Positions 37,012-37,433 of a stretch of 37,433 bases of DNA are shown piece after piece. Origin of the DNA: Anaerolineae bacterium (GTDB lineage: Bacteria; Chloroflexota; Anaerolineae; B4-G1; SLSP01); assembly GCA_026645815.1 (NCBI GenBank), contig JAPKMR010000037.1, forward strand, positions 1 through 37,433, in the 5' to 3' direction. Within the stretch, counting starts at the first letter, position 1. The number at the start of each line of letters is the position of its first letter. The position numbers and the translations under genes were made by a program. The notes beneath the pieces were generated by a model, which saw only the letters and a program-made list of their open reading frames with translations, was not told the origin of the DNA and did no database searches.

Positions 37012-37039
37012 AGAGTATCACGGTTTTTTGCGATCGCAA
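37012..37039 (-). promoter_or_regulatory. Weak candidate promoter with TTGCGATCGCAA palindrome
   Basis: On the minus strand TTGCGA (37034-37039), 16-bp spacer and TACTCT (37012-37017). The 12-bp perfect palindrome TTGCGATCGCAA (37028-37039) covers the -35 and might be an operator for the LVIVD gene. Confidence 0.3.
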
Positions 37040-37133
37040 GCAAAAGAGACATTGATTCCCAAAACGATAGAACTCAATGCATTTTTCGCAGCTGTTCAGA
37101 CTTCTATCGGCATGATGAATTTTCACAAATTAC

Positions 37134-37433
37134 CTTCGGTATATCTTCGCGCCCCCTCCTCACCCCGCACGAATCGGTGTTACTGGGAGCGCCGGGCTCC
37201 AGCCCGGCTTGCCCCGTAGCCGCGGCATTCTGCCGCGGCAGAATGCCGCGCGCTGCCTGCTGCCCCTCGTCCCGTAGGGACGTCTGAAAGTAGGCAGGCA
37301 CTTATGAACTTTCAAATTTTACTTCGGTATATCTTCGGGTTCCTCCTCATCCTTCAAGCCCGTCACCCTGAGCAGCCTGTCCTGAGCGCAGTCGAAGGAG
37401 AGCGGAACGAAGCGAAGCGCAGTGGAGCGGAGT
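37134..37433. repeat. Intergenic repeat cluster
   Basis: Direct copies of CTTCGGTATATCTTCG lie at 37134-37149 and 37322-37337. Between them are two palindromes: GCCGGGCT/AGCCCGGC (37191-37208) and a 30-base perfect palindrome at 37221-37250 with CGCGGCATTCTG arms. From 37363 the sequence (CCTGAGC...GTCGAAGG) matches a repeat type I recall as widely dispersed in bacterial genomes. No gene is seen in 37040-37433. Confidence 0.7.

Overview
The window looks like a GC-rich bacterial chromosome segment (two 60-base blocks I counted gave 62% and 45% GC), most likely from the Chloroflexota (Anaerolineae/Caldilineae-like). The assignment is an inference. It rests on an EF-G paralogue of the FusA2 type, an L25/CTC ribosomal protein with a long charged tail, secreted LVIVD-propeller proteins ending in an LPLI-type motif, and many short palindromes between genes. 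I saw no rRNA, tRNA, CRISPR array, integrase or transposase gene.

Layout. (1) 1-480 is the 3' end of a [NiFe]-hydrogenase large subunit that stops right after the last metal-binding His. (2) 687-1838 (+) is a nucleotidyltransferase-fold gene that converges on the large cluster. (3) 1879-19711, all on the minus strand, is one nearly gap-free gene string of 20 genes. In transcription order it encodes a PqqD-like protein; a nitrate/sulfonate-type ABC importer (ATPase, permease, lipoprotein); a 916-residue adenylation-carrier-acyltransferase protein; three sulfotransferases; eight family 2 glycosyltransferases; a GH130/GH43-like propeller protein; a 57-residue small protein; an HPr-kinase-like P-loop protein; and a second, degenerate nucleotidyltransferase-like protein. 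Most junctions are 4- or 7-8-base stop/start overlaps, so the genes are probably translated as a coupled operon. This is the candidate undescribed system. The PqqD + HprK-like + nucleotidyltransferase trio resembles the tailoring set of paeninodin-type lasso peptides and the poorly understood 'HPr-rel-A' cassettes. The lasso cyclase and protease are absent here, and an NRPS-like acyl/aminoacyl loading protein takes the central place. A sulfated, glycosylated conjugate is a reasonable guess; the product is unknown.

(4) 19.7-24.8 kb holds housekeeping genes (EF-G-like GTPase, ribosomal protein L25), a frameshifted YdeI/OmpD-associated gene, a small membrane protein, and a 153-bp MITE-like element. 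(5) 24.8-30.4 kb is a complete branched-chain amino acid/amide ABC transporter operon (livJHMGF) read from a divergent promoter pair. (6) 30.4-34 kb carries a malic enzyme gene preceded by a roughly 100-bp tandem repeat, and an Hsp70-like ATPase with an unusual C-terminus. (7) 34.3-37.0 kb encodes a large secreted LVIVD beta-propeller protein. The last 450 bases are palindromes and dispersed repeats.

Regulation. Several well-formed sigma-70-like promoters are visible and share a 16-bp spacer: EF-G, L25, the liv operon, the divergent membrane protein and the YdeI gene. The EF-G, L25 and liv transcripts would each begin with a hairpin within about 20 bases of the predicted start, which may be a common leader design.
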